Shown one piece after another: positions 43,064-52,602 of a stretch of 64,000 bases of DNA; position 1 is the first letter of the stretch, and every line of letters starts with the position of its first letter. Made by a program: the position numbers and the translations under genes. Origin of the DNA: Palsa-506 sp963755815 (lineage in GTDB: Bacteria; Actinomycetota; Actinomycetes; Streptosporangiales; Streptosporangiaceae); the NCBI GenBank assembly GCA_963755815.1, contig CAVWLF010000011.1, positions 1 to 64,000 of the forward strand, given 5' to 3'. A model generated the notes under the pieces. The model did not search any database, was not told the origin of the DNA, and worked only from the letters and a program-made list of their open reading frames with translations.

Positions 43064-44359
43064 ATGTCCGCGGGAGACGAACCCGGGACGGCCGGCAAGA
43101 TGCCGTATTTCTTTCTGAGCTATGCGCGAACTCCGAAGCGGGATCCGACCGACAAGGAAGATCCGGACCGGTGGGTCTATAAGCTCTATCAGGACCTTCG
43201 GGCGGCCATTTTGCAAATGACCAGCGCCCTTCCTGAAGAAGCCGGGTTCATGGACCGGGAGAACCGGCTGGGCGCCGAATGGCCGCCCGAGCTGACTAAG
43301 GCCCTGGCCACCTGCCGGGTCTTCGTTCCGCTGTATTCACGGCGTTACTTCGAAAGCGATAACTGCGGCAAGGAATGGTCGGCTTTTGCCCGTCGCGAGG
43401 TGAACCAGAATGCCCGGGGCCGTCCGGCTGTAAATGCTATCGTACCGGCCCTGTGGACGAACCTCGGCCTGGCCGCGCTGCCGGATGTAGCACAGTCAAT
43501 TCAGTATCATCATGCCGACCTCGGCCCGCGTTACAGCGCCGAGGGCTTCTACGGGATAATGAAGCTGCAGCAATACCGGGCGGATTATCAGCGGGCGGTC
43601 CACCGGTTAGCTCAGCGCATCGTGGATGTCGCTGAGGCGACCGCGCTCAATACCGAGGAGCCCGCCGACTACCAGTCGCTGCCGAGCGCCTTCGGCCCGG
43701 CCAGCATCAAGCAAACCGCGGCAGATCAGCTGCAGATCACCGTGCTGGCGCACGATACTTCGACGCTTCCCGAAGGCCGGGCCAGCCATTACTACGGCAG
43801 CACGCCGCACACGTGGCGCCCGTACAGTCCGGATTACCCGCAGCCGCTGGCCGACTACGCGAGGGAACTGGCCAGGAAATGCCTGGGCTACCAGCCCCTG
43901 GTGGGGATCTTCGAAGGCGATAGCCCGGGCCCGGTCAGCAATGGGCGGCCGGGGCCGCCGCCTGGCCTGTGCCTGGTCGACCCCTGGGTAACCGTTTCAC
44001 CCGAACATCAGCGCCGGCTCCGGCTCCTCGACGGCCTTGACCATAGCTGGGTCAGCGTGCTGGTGCCATGGAATAGCCAGGATGCCGGCCTGGCCGACGC
44101 CGAGCGGGCCCTCCGCGATGGCCTCGGGAATTTCCTCGGCAACAAGCTGGCCAGCGTGCCACGCCAGTGCCGGATGGCTGCTACCGGGATACCGACCTTG
44201 CAGGAGTTCGGCGACTTGCTGGCCCAGATGACAATGATCATGGTCAAGAGATTCCGCCAGCGTGCCCCGGCCTATCCGCCTGCCGGGCCGCCGATTGCGC
44301 GCCCGCGGCTGCGAATGGCGGATCCGGAAGAATCGGAGGTAGCTGATGAGCGAGTCTAG
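43064..44359 (+). CDS. fxsC: FxsC: TIR-like domain protein of the FxS system
   Basis: 431 residues from ATG 43064 (GGGGGAAG upstream). The N-terminal TIR-like domain begins PYFFLSYARTPKRDP and contains ENRLGAEWPPELTKALATCRVFVPLYSRRYF and the conserved W-x-x-F. A second half, with QLQITVLAHDTSTLPEGR, is characteristic of FxsC proteins. TIR domains can cleave NAD or act as scaffolds; whether this one is active is unknown. The gene overlaps fxsT by 14 bases, so translation is coupled. The 179 bases before it are AT-rich but show no firm signal; an inverted pair CGTTT / AAACG lies at 42984-43001. Confidence 0.87.
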   Translation: MSAGDEPGTAGKMPYFFLSYARTPKRDPTDKEDPDRWVYKLYQDLRAAILQMTSALPEEAGFMDRENRLGAEWPPELTKALATCRVFVPLYSRRYFESDNCGKEWSAFARREVNQNARGRPAVNAIVPALWTNLGLAALPDVAQSIQYHHADLGPRYSAEGFYGIMKLQQYRADYQRAVHRLAQRIVDVAEATALNTEEPADYQSLPSAFGPASIKQTAADQLQITVLAHDTSTLPEGRASHYYGSTPHTWRPYSPDYPQPLADYARELARKCLGYQPLVGIFEGDSPGPVSNGRPGPPPGLCLVDPWVTVSPEHQRRLRLLDGLDHSWVSVLVPWNSQDAGLADAERALRDGLGNFLGNKLASVPRQCRMAATGIPTLQEFGDLLAQMTMIMVKRFRQRAPAYPPAGPPIARPRLRMADPEESEVADERV

Positions 44360-47300
44360 CCAGGGCCAGATTATTACGTTCTACTCGTACAAGGGCGGAA
44401 CGGGCCGCACGATGGCGCTCGCGAATGTTGCCTGGATTCTCGCCAGCGACGGGAACCGAGTCCTGGCGGTCGACTGGGACCTGGAATCACCAGGACTGCA
44501 CAAGTTCTTTCACCCCTTCCTGGATGCCTCGACGGTAAGCGCCACGGCCGGCGTGATCGAGATCATTAACGAGTACGCCTCGGCGGCCGTTGACCCCGCC
44601 CCGCGCCCGGCCGACTGGCATCTGGAGTATGCCCGGGTCGATCGTCATGCGGTCTCACTGGAGTGGAATTTCCCGGATGGCGGAAGACTCGACTTCCTGT
44701 CCGCCGGCCGGCAGAACCGTGACTATTCGTCCGCCGTCTGCTCCCTGGACTGGGACAATTTTTATGACCGGCTGGGTGGCGGCCGGTTCTTCCGTGCGCT
44801 GCGGGAGGACATGCAGAACAAGTACGACTATGTCCTTATCGACAGCCGCACCGGGCTGAGCGACGTCGCGGACATCTGCACCATTGAGCTGCCCGATGTT
44901 CTGGCCATCTGCTTTACCCTCAGTGATCAGAGCATCGAGGGAGCCGCTAACGTCGCGCGCCAGATCAGCGGCCGGTATCGCGAGCGGAATATCCGGGTGC
45001 TGCCGGTCCCGATGCGCATCGAGGCCGGCGAGAAGGAGAAACTGGACGTCGGCCGGGCCCTGGCCCGGGCGAGGTTCGAGGGCTTCCCGGATGGCCTGAC
45101 CCAGGAGATGTCGGCGCACTACTGGGGGGCCGTCGAGGTCCCTTACGTGCCGTTCTACGCCTTCGAGGAAACCCTGGCCACGTTCGGCGACGATCCCGGC
45201 TCCCCGACGTCGCTGCTCGCCTCGTTCGAGCGGATTGCCGACTCGGTCACTGACGGACAGGTCACGGCCATGCGGCCGATAGCGGAGGAGCTCCGGCTGC
45301 AGTACCGGGACGCCTTCACCCGCCGCCAGCCGGCCTCATCCGCGCAGGTCTTCCTGAGCTACGCGCCGGAGGACCGGATGTGGGCCGACTGGATCGAGGC
45401 GGTCCTGACCCGCTCGGGTTTCCGCGTCCTGCCGCATAGCACCGTGACCACATCGGCCGCGCGGGGGACGGCCGGCGGCATCCAGGCCGAGCGGGAGCTT
45501 GATGCCGTCTCCCGGACCATCGCCGTCCTGTCCTCCGCGTACCTGCACTCACCGGAGGCCAGGTCGGTCTGGAAGGCCATCTCGGCGGCCGACGCCACCG
45601 GCACGCAGCGGCATCTGGTGCCGGTACGGGTCAGTGATGTCCGGATCACCGAGCCGTTCACCGACCGTCCCGTTGTTGACCTGGCCCGGCTGGACTCCGC
45701 CCAGGCGACCGCGAAGCTGCTGTGGGCGCTGGACCGGCCGGCCCAGCCGGCCGGCGCCGCGGCACCGGCCGAGGAGCTCCGTTTTCCTGGCACGGTGCCG
45801 CCGATCTGGAACGTGCCGGCCAGGAACGCCGACTTCACCGGGCGCGGCGCGACCCTGGAGCTGCTGCGGGACAAGCTGGCCGGCGGCGGGGCGCCGGTGG
45901 TGCTGGCCCAGGCCCTGTACGGGCTCGGCGGCGTCGGCAAGACCCAGCTCGCGCTGGAGTACGCGCACCGGTTCATGGCCGACTACGACCTCGTCTGGTG
46001 GGTGCCGTCCGAGCGGGCCGAGGAGATCAGCCAGGCGCTCGCGGAACTGGCCCGCAAGATGGGCCTCAAGGTCGGCGACAATGTGGCGGAGGCGGCGGAG
46101 GCCGCCCTGGAGGAGCTGCGCCGCGACGCGACTCCGCACTGGCTGCTGATCTTCGACAACGCCGAGGACCCGAAGGAGCTGGAACCCTACCTGCCCGGCG
46201 GGGGCGGCCACATGCTCATCACCTCCCGGAATCAGGCCTGGACCCACGCCGCCGAGCCGCTCGAGGTGGACGTGTTCACCCGGGATGAGAGCGTCGCGCA
46301 TCTGCTCCGGCACGTGCCCGCGCTGGATCCGGCGGACGCGAAAAAAGTCGCCGAGGCCCTCGGCCACCTGCCCCTGGCCGTCGAGCAGGCCAGCGCGTGG
46401 CTGGAGCAAACCGGCATGCCGGCGCATGCCTACGTCGAGCAGCTGGCCACCCAGTCCACCCGGATCCTGGCCCTGAATCAGCCGCCGGACTACCAGCTGC
46501 CCGTGGTGGCCACCTGGAACCTGTCCTTCGAGCGGCTCAAGGAGCGCTCCCCGGCGGCCGTGCGGCTGCTGCAGCTCTGCGCGTTCTTCTCGCCCCAGCC
46601 GATCGATATGAGCCTGCTCTACAGCGACGAGATGCTCGCCGCCTTGCTGCCCTTGGATGACACCCTGACCGAGAAGCTCATGCTCGGCCGGGTGATCCGG
46701 GATATCAGCCGGTTCGCGCTGGTCAAGGTCGATCAGCGGCAGCAACTCGCTGCAGATCCACCGGCTCGTGCAGGCCGTGATCCGCTCCCAGATGACGGAC
46801 GAGGAGCAGGTCGAGGCGCAGGCATGAAGTGCACAAGATCCTGGTCGGCGCCCGGCCGCACCGCGGGGACACCGACGACCCGGCGAACTGGTCCCGCTAC
46901 AACATCATCTGGCCGCATCTCGGACCGTCCGTCGCCGAGGAGTGCGACGACCCGCGGACCCGGCAGCTGCTCATCGACTGGGTGCGGTATCAGTGGAAGC
47001 ACGGTGAGTTCGAGGCGTGCCTTAGCCTGGCCCATCGGCTGGAGAATATCTGGACCGCCCAGCTCGGGCCCGACCATCAGCAGACGCTGCACCTGCGCTT
47101 TCACATCGCCAACGCGCTGCGGTCGCAGGGCCGGTTCAGCGAGGCCCTCGAGCTCGACACGTATGTCCTGGAGCGGCAGCGGGCCATCCTGGGACCGGAT
47201 CACCCGCACGCCCTCATGACTGCCGGCGGCCTGGGCGCCGACCTGCGCGCCCTCGGGCGCTACCAGGAGGCGCTGGCTTCCGACCGGGAGACCTACGAGA

Positions 47301-48274
47301 GCTTCAAGGAGCAGTTCGGCGAGGACTACCCGCGGACCCTGGCTGCTGCTCACAACCTGGCGATTTCCCTTCGCCTCGTCGGCGAGTGCTTCGCCGCGCG
47401 CGACCTGGACCAGGAGACGCTGGACCGCCGCCGGGTGGTCCTCGGCGAGAATCACCCGTATACCCTCCACTCCGCGGCCAACCTGGCCCAGGACATGCGC
47501 GAGGGAGGTGCGTTCCGGGACTCCGTCGACCTGCTGCGCAGCACCCTGGACCGGTTCGCCGTGCTCGGCGACGACATGCCCGAGACCCTGCGCACCGCGA
47601 CCAGCCTGGCCGTCTCACTGCGCAAGGCGGGGGAGCAGGTCGAGGCGAGGGACCTGACCCGGGACACCTACGAGCGCTACCGGCGGAAGTACGGCGGCAA
47701 CTCACCCGATGCGCTGGCCTGCGGGCTGAACCTGGCCTGCGACTATGCGGCGCGCGATGACATGCCCCGGGCGCTGGAGCTGGCCACCGAGATCCGGGCC
47801 GCCTACCAGGCCAGCCTGGGCCAGGACCACCCGAACACGCTGGTCGCCGCCAACAACCTGGCCAGCTACCTGCGCTGCACCGGCCAGCTCAGCCAGGCGC
47901 GCCTGCTGATGGAGGACACCCTGCGGCTGATGCGCGTATGGCTCGGCGACGACCACCCGCTGACCCTCTCCTGCGTGATCAACCTGGCCAACTGCCTCGG
48001 CGACGCCGGGGATCTCGCCGAGTGCGAGGAGTTGCAGCGCGCGGCCATCGCGCGGCTGCGGGAGACACTTGGCCCGGATCACCCCGATACCCTGGTCGGC
48101 CAGGCCAATCTCTCGGTCGCCCTGCACGAGGCGGGACGGGATCAGGAAGCCGAGCAGCTCCGGGAGCAGATCCTCGGCCATTTCGGCCGCGTGCTCGGGC
48201 CGGGCCATCCGGACGCGGTGCAGCTGCGGAACTGGGAGCGGATCAACCGCGACCTGGAGCCGCAGCCGATCTGA
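44346..48274 (+). CDS. fxsT: FxsT: ParA-like / TIR / NB-ARC / TPR protein of the FxS system, two frameshifts
   Basis: ATG 44346. Domains in order: a ParA/MinD-like NTPase (residues 1-300) with KGGTGRT at 16-22 and VDWDLESPGLHKF; a TIR-like domain (about 335-460; SAQVFLSYAPEDRMWADWIE); an NB-ARC ATPase (about 490-780) with Walker A GLGGVGKTQLALEYA and Walker B LLIFDNAED; and TPR repeats (about 880-1290; e.g. LGPDHPHALMTAGGLGADLR). The frame changes near 46735-46745 (continuing SLQIHRLVQAVIRSQ) and again near 46800-46815 (continuing HEVHKILVGARP). Full length about 1309 residues. This STAND-type layout is the regulator/receptor of FxSxx-COOH loci; the signal is unknown. Confidence 0.85.
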
Positions 48275-48331
48275 CCGGCCTGCCCCGCGGTCACGCCCGC
48301 CGGGCTTCACGGCGTCGGCACGGGTCGCCGG

Positions 48332-49210
48332 TCACGCGGCGCGCTGGCGGGCGGACAGCCACCGCAGTACGTCCGGCAGCACGTCCAGCGCGCCGAAATG
48401 GGCCGCGCCGGCCTGGACCAGCACGGTCGCCTCCGGAATCCGCGCGGCGAGCCACCGGGCGTGGCTGGCCGGAGAGAAGACGTCACTCGCGCCGTGCCAG
48501 AGCAGCACGGGCACGGTGATGGCGGCCGGATCGAATCCCCACGGCGAGCAGAACGCCAGTGCATCGTCGATCCAGCCGTACGCCGAGGTCCGCAGCGCCT
48601 CGGCATAGGTCTCGACCAGCATCGAGCGGATACCGCTATCCGACACCACCCGCCGGTCCGGGGCGGGCAGCTCGGCCAGCAGGCTGTCAATCAGGCTGGC
48701 CGGATTGGCGCGGATGGTGTCGGCCGTAGCCTTCAGCCGGGCGGCGATGCCGTCATATCCGTTCGCCGCCGCCGTGAACTCCAGCACGTTCGACTGCGCC
48801 ATGCCGTCAAACCAGTCGAGGCCCTCGGCGCCGTGCGGGGCCAGTCCCACCAGCACCGCGGCCCTGGTTATCCGGTCCGGCAGCAGGGCGGCGCAGGCCA
48901 GCGCGTGCGGGCCGCCGCCGGACCGGCCGATGACGGCGAACCTCTTCAGCCCGAGGATCTCGGCGATCGCCAGGACATCGGCGGCCGCCTCCGCCACCCG
49001 CCGGCCCCGCAGCCGGTCCGAACGCCCGTAGCCCGGCCGGTCGAACGCGATCAGCCGGATACCGAGCCGGTGCAGCACCTGGCCGCGCGGGCGCGGGCCC
49101 AGCCTGCTCCCCGGCGTCCCGTGCAGCAGGAAGACGGGAGTGCCATCATGATCACCGAACACCTCGACCGAAAGCCGTCGCCCGTCGGCCGTCCGCACCG
49201 TGTCCGCCAA
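48332..49210 (-). CDS. Alpha/beta hydrolase
   Basis: 292 residues from a TTG at 49210, preceded by AGAAGGAG at good spacing; the longer open frame further upstream has no supporting motif. VFLLHGTPGSRLG gives the oxyanion strand, IGRSGGGPHALACA the nucleophile elbow (Ser in G-x-S-x-G), and QAGAAHFGALD the catalytic His region; an acid lies in WHGASDVFSP. Substrate unknown. It is convergent with fxsT with 57 bases between stops. Confidence 0.85.
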   Translation of the reverse strand: MADTVRTADGRRLSVEVFGDHDGTPVFLLHGTPGSRLGPRPRGQVLHRLGIRLIAFDRPGYGRSDRLRGRRVAEAAADVLAIAEILGLKRFAVIGRSGGGPHALACAALLPDRITRAAVLVGLAPHGAEGLDWFDGMAQSNVLEFTAAANGYDGIAARLKATADTIRANPASLIDSLLAELPAPDRRVVSDSGIRSMLVETYAEALRTSAYGWIDDALAFCSPWGFDPAAITVPVLLWHGASDVFSPASHARWLAARIPEATVLVQAGAAHFGALDVLPDVLRWLSARQRAA

Positions 49211-49382
49211 GGCACTCCTTCTCCGGGCTCCGCGCCGGCCGCCCGACCGCAGCGACGCAAGTTCCAGCATCGCTCGCCCGGCACCGCATCGGAAGAGATG
49301 CGCCGCAGCCTGGCCAAATCGGGCGCGACTGGCCGAGATCGTTCGGCACGGATGGGGCCGCTGAGCCGGACGAAGCCAGCAG

Positions 49383-51350
49383 CTACTCAGCCGCGGCCGG
49401 CCTCCCGCACCCCGTCGGGCGGATGCGCTGGTAGGCACGCGCGAAGTGCTCGGCGCCGACCGGCCGCCGTACGCTCTGCGGGCCCTGAACGATCCAGTCG
49501 CCAGGGTGAGCCACGGCTCGCCCCTCCATCGTCCGTACCACGACCGGCTCGCCGACCTGCCAGGCGCGAACGGTGCCAGTGCGGCGCCAGCGATCGCCAT
49601 CCAGTAGCTCGTGCGTCGCCTGGAACTGCCGGTCACGGACCGTGCGCTCATCGCCGGACGCATCGGCGACGCGCCAGTCGCCAGCGGTGCCGGACAGCTC
49701 ATCACCGGCTGGGGTCCACCAGGCGTGGCTGGCGGTGAGCTGCGTGGCCCGGACTTCCCCGATGCGCTGGAAGTCGGCCGCGTCACCCGGTCCGCCGTCC
49801 GGCAGGATGGGCATGAAGCCGATGGCTTCCAGCTGCTCAAGCAGGTATCGCACGTACTCGCGCTCCTCCTCGCGGGTGTCCGCGGGAAGATCAGCCCAGG
49901 GGCGCAAATGGCGGTTGATCCTGGCGTTGTCGTCATCCCGCTCACCAGCCGCGGCCGCGCGCCAGCCGGCTTTCCGGCGGCGCTCTAGCCAGCGGGCATG
50001 CTCCTGGCCCGCCACGTCCTCGAGGTCGCCGTCGCTGAGCTCGAGGAAGGTTCCCGGTACGACTGCGCGGCTGGGGACCCAGCGGCGGCCCCGGGCTGCT
50101 ACCGCGGCCATGATCGAGCCAAGCTGAAGGATGCTGTCCTCGCGAAGGAACTCGTCCAGGTCAGCCCACGGCCTGCGGGCGGGTTCCTTCGCCCGGCCCG
50201 GTACGGCCGGGTGCCTCAGCCGGAAGCACTCGTGCCAGTGCCGGGCGATCCTGGTCCAGCTGTCTTCCGGCTCGCCGCCATCGACGACGAAGGCCCGCCG
50301 GAAGGGCCGCAGCGGGCCGAAAGCGGCACCGGTGCCGCTTTCGCCGCCTGCCGCCAGCACGAACACCGGGGTTCCCGGGTAACGCTGAGCGGTCCTCCCG
50401 GCCTCGGGCATGCTCTCGCCCGTGCCCGTGCCCGTGCCGGTGCCGGTGCCCGTGGCCGTGCCGGAATCGGAGCCGGAGCCGGCGATGACGACGGCGGTCC
50501 GGCCCGCCTCGGCCGCCGTCATCCCGTCCAGGCAGGCGAGCAGGTGATCGCGCCAGGTCTCGCCGCGGGCGTGCACGGCGGGCAGCGCTTCGGCGATCGG
50601 CCGCGGGGCCAGGGCGAGGTACTCACGCCTTAGCTCCGTCGCCCGCCGGTCCAGCAGCACAACGCGCTCGACCTGGGGCGGGGATACCCCGGGACGGGCC
50701 GCCTCGGCCAGCGTCAGGACATCCAGGTCAGCAGCGGCCCTGGCCTCCCCGATGGCCGCGGCCGCGGCGAGTTCCCAGTCCGCCCAGGCGTGCTGAGCTA
50801 GCTCCAGCAGGATGGCCAGCGCGAGGGTGCTATCACCGCAGAGCAGTACCTGCCGCGCCCCGGTGCGGTAGATCTGACCTACCAGCGCGCAGGCCGTCGT
50901 TTCCTGCGGGCTGATGGCATCCTCGAACCACAGCGGCGACGCGGCGATGTGCTCACCCCGCCAGCGGCCGGCCTGCCGGGGATCGTCGATGCGGGTGATC
51001 AGATGCGGCGGGTTACCGGGGTTCGCGATCCGGCCGAGGACGTCCTTGGCCGCGTCCAGGACGTCCTCATTGTCCGCCGCCTCCGACCGCAGCGAGTACA
51101 GGTAACGGAGTTGCGGCCCGGGCCGCCCGCTGAGCAGCGGCCGGAGCGTGCGCGCCGACCCGGGGCTGGCCACCACAATCCGCGCGCCGGTGGCGCGAGC
51201 GGTTTCCAGCAGCGGATGGCGCCGGTCGGGCTCGATCACCACGATGCGGTTCCCGGGCCGGCCGGAAGCCAGGCGCCGCAGCAACGGGATGGTCAGCGCG
51301 TCCAGGCCAGTGAGAATCGTGGCCTCTTTCACCGGGCCGGGCATGAGCAC
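49383..51350 (-). CDS. Rossmann-type (TrkA-N-like) / RyR domain protein
   Basis: 655 residues (GTG 51350; ATG 51344 is next). The N-terminus has a Rossmann-like nucleotide-binding pattern (ATILTGLDALTIPLLRRLASG, NRIVVIEPDRRHPLL) similar to TrkA-N domains. After a central region, residues about 455-530 (AGQEHARWLERRRKAGWRAA ... YVRYLLEQLEAIGF) match the RyR domain, named from ryanodine receptors and found in bacterial proteins linked to nucleotide-sensing conflict systems. A Gly/Thr low-complexity run encoded by repeated GTGCC-type hexamers lies near 50430. Role unknown; it lies next to the fxs locus. Confidence 0.7.
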   Translation of the reverse strand: MLMPGPVKEATILTGLDALTIPLLRRLASGRPGNRIVVIEPDRRHPLLETARATGARIVVASPGSARTLRPLLSGRPGPQLRYLYSLRSEAADNEDVLDAAKDVLGRIANPGNPPHLITRIDDPRQAGRWRGEHIAASPLWFEDAISPQETTACALVGQIYRTGARQVLLCGDSTLALAILLELAQHAWADWELAAAAAIGEARAAADLDVLTLAEAARPGVSPPQVERVVLLDRRATELRREYLALAPRPIAEALPAVHARGETWRDHLLACLDGMTAAEAGRTAVVIAGSGSDSGTATGTGTGTGTGTGESMPEAGRTAQRYPGTPVFVLAAGGESGTGAAFGPLRPFRRAFVVDGGEPEDSWTRIARHWHECFRLRHPAVPGRAKEPARRPWADLDEFLREDSILQLGSIMAAVAARGRRWVPSRAVVPGTFLELSDGDLEDVAGQEHARWLERRRKAGWRAAAAGERDDDNARINRHLRPWADLPADTREEEREYVRYLLEQLEAIGFMPILPDGGPGDAADFQRIGEVRATQLTASHAWWTPAGDELSGTAGDWRVADASGDERTVRDRQFQATHELLDGDRWRRTGTVRAWQVGEPVVVRTMEGRAVAHPGDWIVQGPQSVRRPVGAEHFARAYQRIRPTGCGRPAAAE

Positions 51351-51525
51351 ACGCTGCCACAGCCGGGGCCCGCGGCGCCAGCAGAGCGGCCGCCCCGCCG
51401 CCTACCGCTCGGCAGGCTTCCCGCGGCTACTTGTGCCCTGGCAAGATCACTGCCATAGCGCCGGGCCGCCGGGCCACCGCACTGGCCATCGGAAGGCGAC
51501 CGGCACACGCGGCATGGAGGCCGAG

Positions 51526-52545
51526 ATGAGTGATCCCCAGGTGCTGTCGTTCCGGCCCGAGGTAGAGCAGTACGCGTGGACGTTCGGCGGCGCCGCGCCG
51601 GTCGCGCGGATCAAGCCGGGAACGGTACTCGAGCTCTGGACCGAGGACTGCTTCGCCGGCCGGGTGCGAAGCAACCAGGACCTGGTCTCGGTGGTCTGCG
51701 AGTTCCCGTTCCTGAACCCGCAGACCGGCCCGTTCCACGTCGAGGGCGCCGAGCCGGGTGACACCCTCGCGGTTCATTTCGTCTCGATCGAGCCGAGCCG
51801 CGACTGGGCGGCGTCGACCACCGTGCCGCTGTTCGGCGCGCTCACCTCCACCCATCTCACCGCCACGCTGCAGGACCCGCTGCCCGAGGTCGTCTGGATC
51901 TGGGAGCTTGACCGCGCGAAGGGCAGCTGCCAGTTCACCGCCCGGGACAGCGATTTCACCGCCGAGCTGCCGATGAACCCGATGCACGGCACGGTCGGCG
52001 TCGCGCCCGCCAACCTGGAGGTTCGCTCGGCCCTGGTGCCGGACGCCTTCGGCGGCAACATGGACACCCCGGAGATGACGGCCGGGGTCACCTGCTATCT
52101 CGGGGTGAACGTCGAGGGGGGACTGCTGTCGCTCGGTGACGGGCACGCCCGCCAGGGCGAGGGCGAGACCTGCGGCGTCGCGGTCGAATGCGCGATGAAC
52201 ACGGTCCTGATCGTCGAGCTGCTCAAGGGCCTGGCCACGCCCTGGCCGCGGATCGAGTCCGACACCCACATCATGTCCGCGGGCTCGGCCCGGCCGCTGG
52301 AGGACGCGTTCCGGATCGCGCAGGTCGACCTGGTGCAGTGGGTCGCCGCTGACTACGGGCTGTCCGCCATGGACGCCTACCAGTTCATCACCCAGGCGGT
52401 CGAGGCGCCGCTGGCGAACGTCTGCGACACGAACTACACATCGGTGGCCAAGCTGCGCAAGGACTACCTGCCCGGCGCCGTGACGACCATGCGCGGCGCG
52501 CACGCGCAGCTACGGGAAATGGCCCGCGCCTACCACGGTCACTGA
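51526..52545 (+). CDS. Acetamidase/formamidase (FmdA/AmdA) family protein
   Basis: 339 residues from ATG 51526 with GGAGG upstream. The family beta-rich fold shows EPGDTLAVHFVSIEP, LPMNPMHGTVGVAP, GGNMDTPEMTAGVTCYLGVNV and SLGDGHARQGEGE. Members hydrolyse formamide or acetamide to ammonia and an acid. Likely nitrogen scavenging; no transporter is adjacent. A longer frame upstream to 51148 is not needed. Confidence 0.9.
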   Translation: MSDPQVLSFRPEVEQYAWTFGGAAPVARIKPGTVLELWTEDCFAGRVRSNQDLVSVVCEFPFLNPQTGPFHVEGAEPGDTLAVHFVSIEPSRDWAASTTVPLFGALTSTHLTATLQDPLPEVVWIWELDRAKGSCQFTARDSDFTAELPMNPMHGTVGVAPANLEVRSALVPDAFGGNMDTPEMTAGVTCYLGVNVEGGLLSLGDGHARQGEGETCGVAVECAMNTVLIVELLKGLATPWPRIESDTHIMSAGSARPLEDAFRIAQVDLVQWVAADYGLSAMDAYQFITQAVEAPLANVCDTNYTSVAKLRKDYLPGAVTTMRGAHAQLREMARAYHGH

Positions 52546-52602
52546 CACCATGAAGAGCCATAACGCGGCCAGCGTGGCCAGTGCTCAGGGGGAGGGCAAA
52601 CG

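Noticed and set aside
50400..50470. GTGCC-type hexamer run as a possible mobile or regulatory repeat
   Set aside because: It is in frame and encodes a Gly/Thr linker of the RyR protein, so simple slippage explains it.
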